A stretch of 8,863 nt of DNA. Origin: an uncultured beta proteobacterium (GTDB lineage Bacteria > Pseudomonadota > Gammaproteobacteria > Burkholderiales > SG8-39). The position numbers and the translations under genes were made by a program. This document shows, piece after piece, positions 6,484 through 8,863 of this stretch; within the stretch, counting starts at the first letter, position 1, and each line of letters starts with the position of its first letter. The notes beneath the pieces are model-generated. The model was not told the DNA's origin, ran no database searches, and was given only the letters and a program-made list of their open reading frames with translations. The stretch spans positions 1-8,863 of the forward strand of contig CAIPUP010000341.1 in the NCBI GenBank assembly GCA_903868285.1, read 5' to 3'.

Positions 6484-7838
6484 CGCACCGCGTCCACCAC
6501 CCGCTCCACCGCAATCACCTGTAGTCCGTCGATGGACTGTTTGGGCAGATTGGCGCGCGGAATGATGGCCTGCGTGAAGCCAAGCTTGGCCGCCTCGCGC
6601 AACCGCTCCTGTCCGCGTGGCGCCGGACGAATCTCGCCGGCCAGTCCGACCTCGCCAAATACCGCCAGCTTGCCCGGCAGCGGACGATCGCGCAGCGAGG
6701 ACACGATGGCCAGCAACACCGCCAGATCGGCCGCCGGCTCGGTGATACGTACCCCGCCCACGGCGTTGATGAATACGTCCTGATCGTGACAGGCAATACC
6801 GGTGTGCCGATGCAGCACCGCCAGCAGCATGGCCAGACGGTTTTGCTCCAGCCCGACCGACAGCCGGCGCGGATTGGGGGCATGTGCGGCATCCACCAGG
6901 GCCTGGATTTCCACCAGCAACGGACGCGTACCCTCCTGCGTCACCATGATGCAGGAGCCGGCCACCTCGCCCGAGTGCTGCGACAGGAACAGCGCCGAGG
7001 GATTGCTCACGCCCTTGAGGCCCTTCTCGGTCATGGCGAACACACCCAGCTCATTGACCGCGCCAAAGCGGTTCTTGAACGCCCGTACCAGCCGGAAGCT
7101 CTGATGGGTATCACCCTCGAAATACAGCACCGAATCGACGATGTGCTCCAGCACACGCGGCCCGGCCAGCGCACCCTCCTTGGTGACATGGCCGACAAAC
7201 ACCACGATGCAGCCGGACTGCTTGGCAAAGCGTGTCAGCTGCGCCGCGCATTCGCGCACCTGCGCCACCGAGCCCGGGGCCGAGGTCAAGGCTTCGGAAT
7301 ACACCGTCTGTATCGAATCGATCACCGCGATGCGCGGGCGCGCTGCATCCAGTGCGGCAATGACCTTTTCCAGCTGGATTTCCGCCAGCAGGTCGAGCGA
7401 ACCGGAATCGAGGCCAAGCCGACGTGCGCGCAACGCCACCTGCTCGGCCGACTCCTCGCCTGACACATAAATAGCCGCGGCCTCGGTGCTCATATGCGCC
7501 AGCGATTGCAGCAGCAGCGTCGACTTGCCCACGCCCGGATCACCACCGATCAGCACCACCTGCCCGCCAACATAGCCACCGCCGAGCACCCGATCAAACT
7601 CACCCACGCCGGTGCTGATGCGTTCCAGCTCGCGCGTGTTGACATCGGCAAGCTTTTGCAAGGCGGCCGGCACTGCCAGGCCGGCAAAGCGATGCCGACC
7701 GGCCGCGGGCTCGGCCACCGATTCGACCAAGGTGTTCCAGGCCTGGCATTGCGGGCATTGCCCCTGCCATTTCGGTGACTCGCCACCGCATTCACTGCAT
7801 ACATGCATGGTCTTGCTGCGCGATTTCGCTGTAGCCAC
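6465..7838 (-). CDS. radA: DNA repair protein RadA (Sms)
   Basis: RadA is a RecA-like ATPase that drives branch migration and helps process recombination intermediates. The 457-residue product (E. coli 460) has an N-terminal zinc finger with Cys14, Cys17, Cys28 and Cys31. A RecA-type ATPase core follows, with Walker A GGDPGVGKST at 98-107 and Walker B IAVIDS at 170-175, then the RadA-specific KNRFG motif at 255-259. The C-terminal part from about residue 290 is the Lon-protease-like domain. The start is GTG at 7838-7836, chosen because it has a strong AAGGGG ribosome site 5 bases upstream and puts the zinc finger at the usual distance from the N-terminus; an ATG 10 codons later would crowd it. 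It follows alr after 2 bases, so the two are one transcription unit. Its 3' end overlaps convergent hpnE by 19 bases. Confidence 0.97.
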   Translation of the reverse strand: MATAKSRSKTMHVCSECGGESPKWQGQCPQCQAWNTLVESVAEPAAGRHRFAGLAVPAALQKLADVNTRELERISTGVGEFDRVLGGGYVGGQVVLIGGDPGVGKSTLLLQSLAHMSTEAAAIYVSGEESAEQVALRARRLGLDSGSLDLLAEIQLEKVIAALDAARPRIAVIDSIQTVYSEALTSAPGSVAQVRECAAQLTRFAKQSGCIVVFVGHVTKEGALAGPRVLEHIVDSVLYFEGDTHQSFRLVRAFKNRFGAVNELGVFAMTEKGLKGVSNPSALFLSQHSGEVAGSCIMVTQEGTRPLLVEIQALVDAAHAPNPRRLSVGLEQNRLAMLLAVLHRHTGIACHDQDVFINAVGGVRITEPAADLAVLLAIVSSLRDRPLPGKLAVFGEVGLAGEIRPAPRGQERLREAAKLGFTQAIIPRANLPKQSIDGLQVIAVERVVDAVRQLREV

Positions 7839-7840
7839 GC

Positions 7841-8863
7841 TTACCCCTTCACGACGACTGCATCATGCGCCACCACCTGCACCGGTACCCGCGAAGCCAG
7901 TGCACACAGCAATTCATAACCGATGGTGCCGGCAGCCGCCGCCACCACATCCACCGACAGACCCTCGCCCCACAGCGTGACCGGCGCACCAAGCTCGGCC
8001 GCAATGCCGGTGAGATCGACACACAACAAATCCATCGACACCCGCCCCACGGTGCGGGTGCGCTGCCCGGCCACCAGCACCGGCGTACCAGCAGCATTGC
8101 CACCGGGTGCATGGCGCGGATAGCCATCGGCATAGCCACAGGCCACCACGCCGATACGCATGGCACGCTCGGCAATATAGGTATGGCCGTACCCCACGCC
8201 GGCACCAGGCTGCAGCGACTGGATGGCGATCAGACGCGATTGCAGGGTCATCACTGGCCGTAAATTCGAAGCGGCGCTGGTACCGGGATCGTCATCGACT
8301 TGCACGCCAAACGGAGAACTGCCATAGAGCATGATGCCCGGGCGTACCGCTTCGCCATGCTGATCCGGATGCGCCAGGATCGCCGCCGAATTGGCCAGAC
8401 TGCGATCGATATGCAGCTGCGGAAAACGTCCGCGCAGCGACGCCAGTACCGAATCAAACACCGCACGTTGCTGCGCCATGCCCCAACCGCTGTCGGCATC
8501 GGAGAAATGCGTCATCAGGGTGAAGTCCGCTTTTGAATCAGGTTGCGGCCGAATTTGCGAACGTAGCGCCAACACCGCCGCCTCGACCTCTGCCGGCATG
8601 AAGCCGAGCCGGTTCATTCCCGTGTTGATCTTCAGATGCAGGTTCGACAACCCAAGCGCCGGCGCCGTGAGGGCATGTTGCTGCAGCCATTGCACTTGCT
8701 GCATGTTGTGCAGCACCAGCGATAAATCGAGCGCCTGCGCCAAGGCGATGTCCTGCGGCTGAAACAGCCCCTCCAGCATCAGGATCGGACGGGTCCAGCC
8801 GGCATCACGCAGTGCCTGCGCCGCTTCGAATTCGATCAGGGCCAAGCCGGTGATGGCCGGCTC
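7841..8863 (-). CDS. alr: Alanine racemase (5' part missing)
   Basis: Alr is the PLP enzyme that interconverts L- and D-alanine for peptidoglycan. The C-terminal 340 residues are in the window; family members are about 355-375, so the N-terminal strand and the PLP lysine (KANAYGHG-type motif) lie beyond the right edge. Visible landmarks, numbered from the first complete codon at the edge: LKINTGMNRLGF at 77-88, RPGIMLYG at 174-181, the catalytic tyrosine in GVGYGH (Tyr225), and VGRVSMD at 272-278. These place it in the fold III alanine racemase family. The frame has no interruption from the edge to the TAA at 7843-7841. There is no ATG near the edge that could be the true start. Whether it is the biosynthetic Alr or the catabolic DadX cannot be told; the adjacent radA, 2 bases downstream, favours Alr. 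Confidence 0.95.
   Translation of the reverse strand, partial: EPAITGLALIEFEAAQALRDAGWTRPILMLEGLFQPQDIALAQALDLSLVLHNMQQVQWLQQHALTAPALGLSNLHLKINTGMNRLGFMPAEVEAAVLALRSQIRPQPDSKADFTLMTHFSDADSGWGMAQQRAVFDSVLASLRGRFPQLHIDRSLANSAAILAHPDQHGEAVRPGIMLYGSSPFGVQVDDDPGTSAASNLRPVMTLQSRLIAIQSLQPGAGVGYGHTYIAERAMRIGVVACGYADGYPRHAPGGNAAGTPVLVAGQRTRTVGRVSMDLLCVDLTGIAAELGAPVTLWGEGLSVDVVAAAAGTIGYELLCALASRVPVQVVAHDAVVVKG
7844..7849 (-). promoter_or_regulatory. radA ribosome binding site within the end of alr
   Basis: AAGGGG on the minus strand (7849-7844) encodes the last two codons of alr and lies immediately before its TAA stop. It is 5 bases from the GTG start of radA. This spacing decides the GTG as start and implies that ribosomes ending alr initiate radA. 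Confidence 0.7.

Noticed and set aside
6786..7463. Open frame on the plus strand opposite radA
   Set aside because: Antisense to the RadA ATPase core, with His/Arg/Gln-rich composition and no recognisable motif; a coding shadow.

Overview
The window looks like chromosomal DNA of a GC-rich Proteobacterium, most likely a betaproteobacterium. The protein sequences are proteobacterial in character. The order tRNA-Leu, tig, clpP, clpX and the pair alr, radA are arrangements I associate with Betaproteobacteria. The lineage is an inference from gene content and order, and I cannot place it to genus. Nothing indicates a prophage, transposon, integron or CRISPR array.

Right-to-left block (minus strand, 2900 to 1): a tRNA-Leu gene with anticodon UAG is followed by tig (trigger factor), clpP (protease subunit) and clpX (unfoldase, cut by the left edge). 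tig and clpP overlap at stop and start, and clpP and clpX are 57 bases apart. This block makes a tRNA, a ribosome-bound chaperone and the ClpXP protease.

Left-to-right block (plus strand, 3116 to 6483): hpnC, hpnD and hpnE form a squalene-synthesis cassette. By family knowledge HpnD joins two farnesyl diphosphates into presqualene diphosphate, HpnC converts that to hydroxysqualene, and the flavoenzyme HpnE reduces it to squalene. Squalene normally feeds hopanoid synthesis, but no squalene-hopene cyclase is in view. hpnD and hpnE overlap by one base. hpnC and hpnD are separated by 135 bases holding a degenerate five-unit tandem repeat. hpnE is long for its family and carries two 15-base-period in-frame repeats and a sharply AT-rich patch.

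Right block (minus strand, 8863 to 6465): alr (alanine racemase, N-terminus beyond the right edge) is followed after 2 bases by radA (DNA-repair/recombination ATPase), which starts at GTG. radA and hpnE converge and overlap by 19 bases at their 3' ends.

The divergent control region between tRNA-Leu and hpnC (2901-3115) holds several -10-like hexamers, a 9-bp inverted repeat and two phased A-tracts. I found no convincing previously undescribed system. The items most worth a second look are the slippage-type repeats and AT-rich patch in hpnE, the spacer repeat array, and the structured divergent control region.
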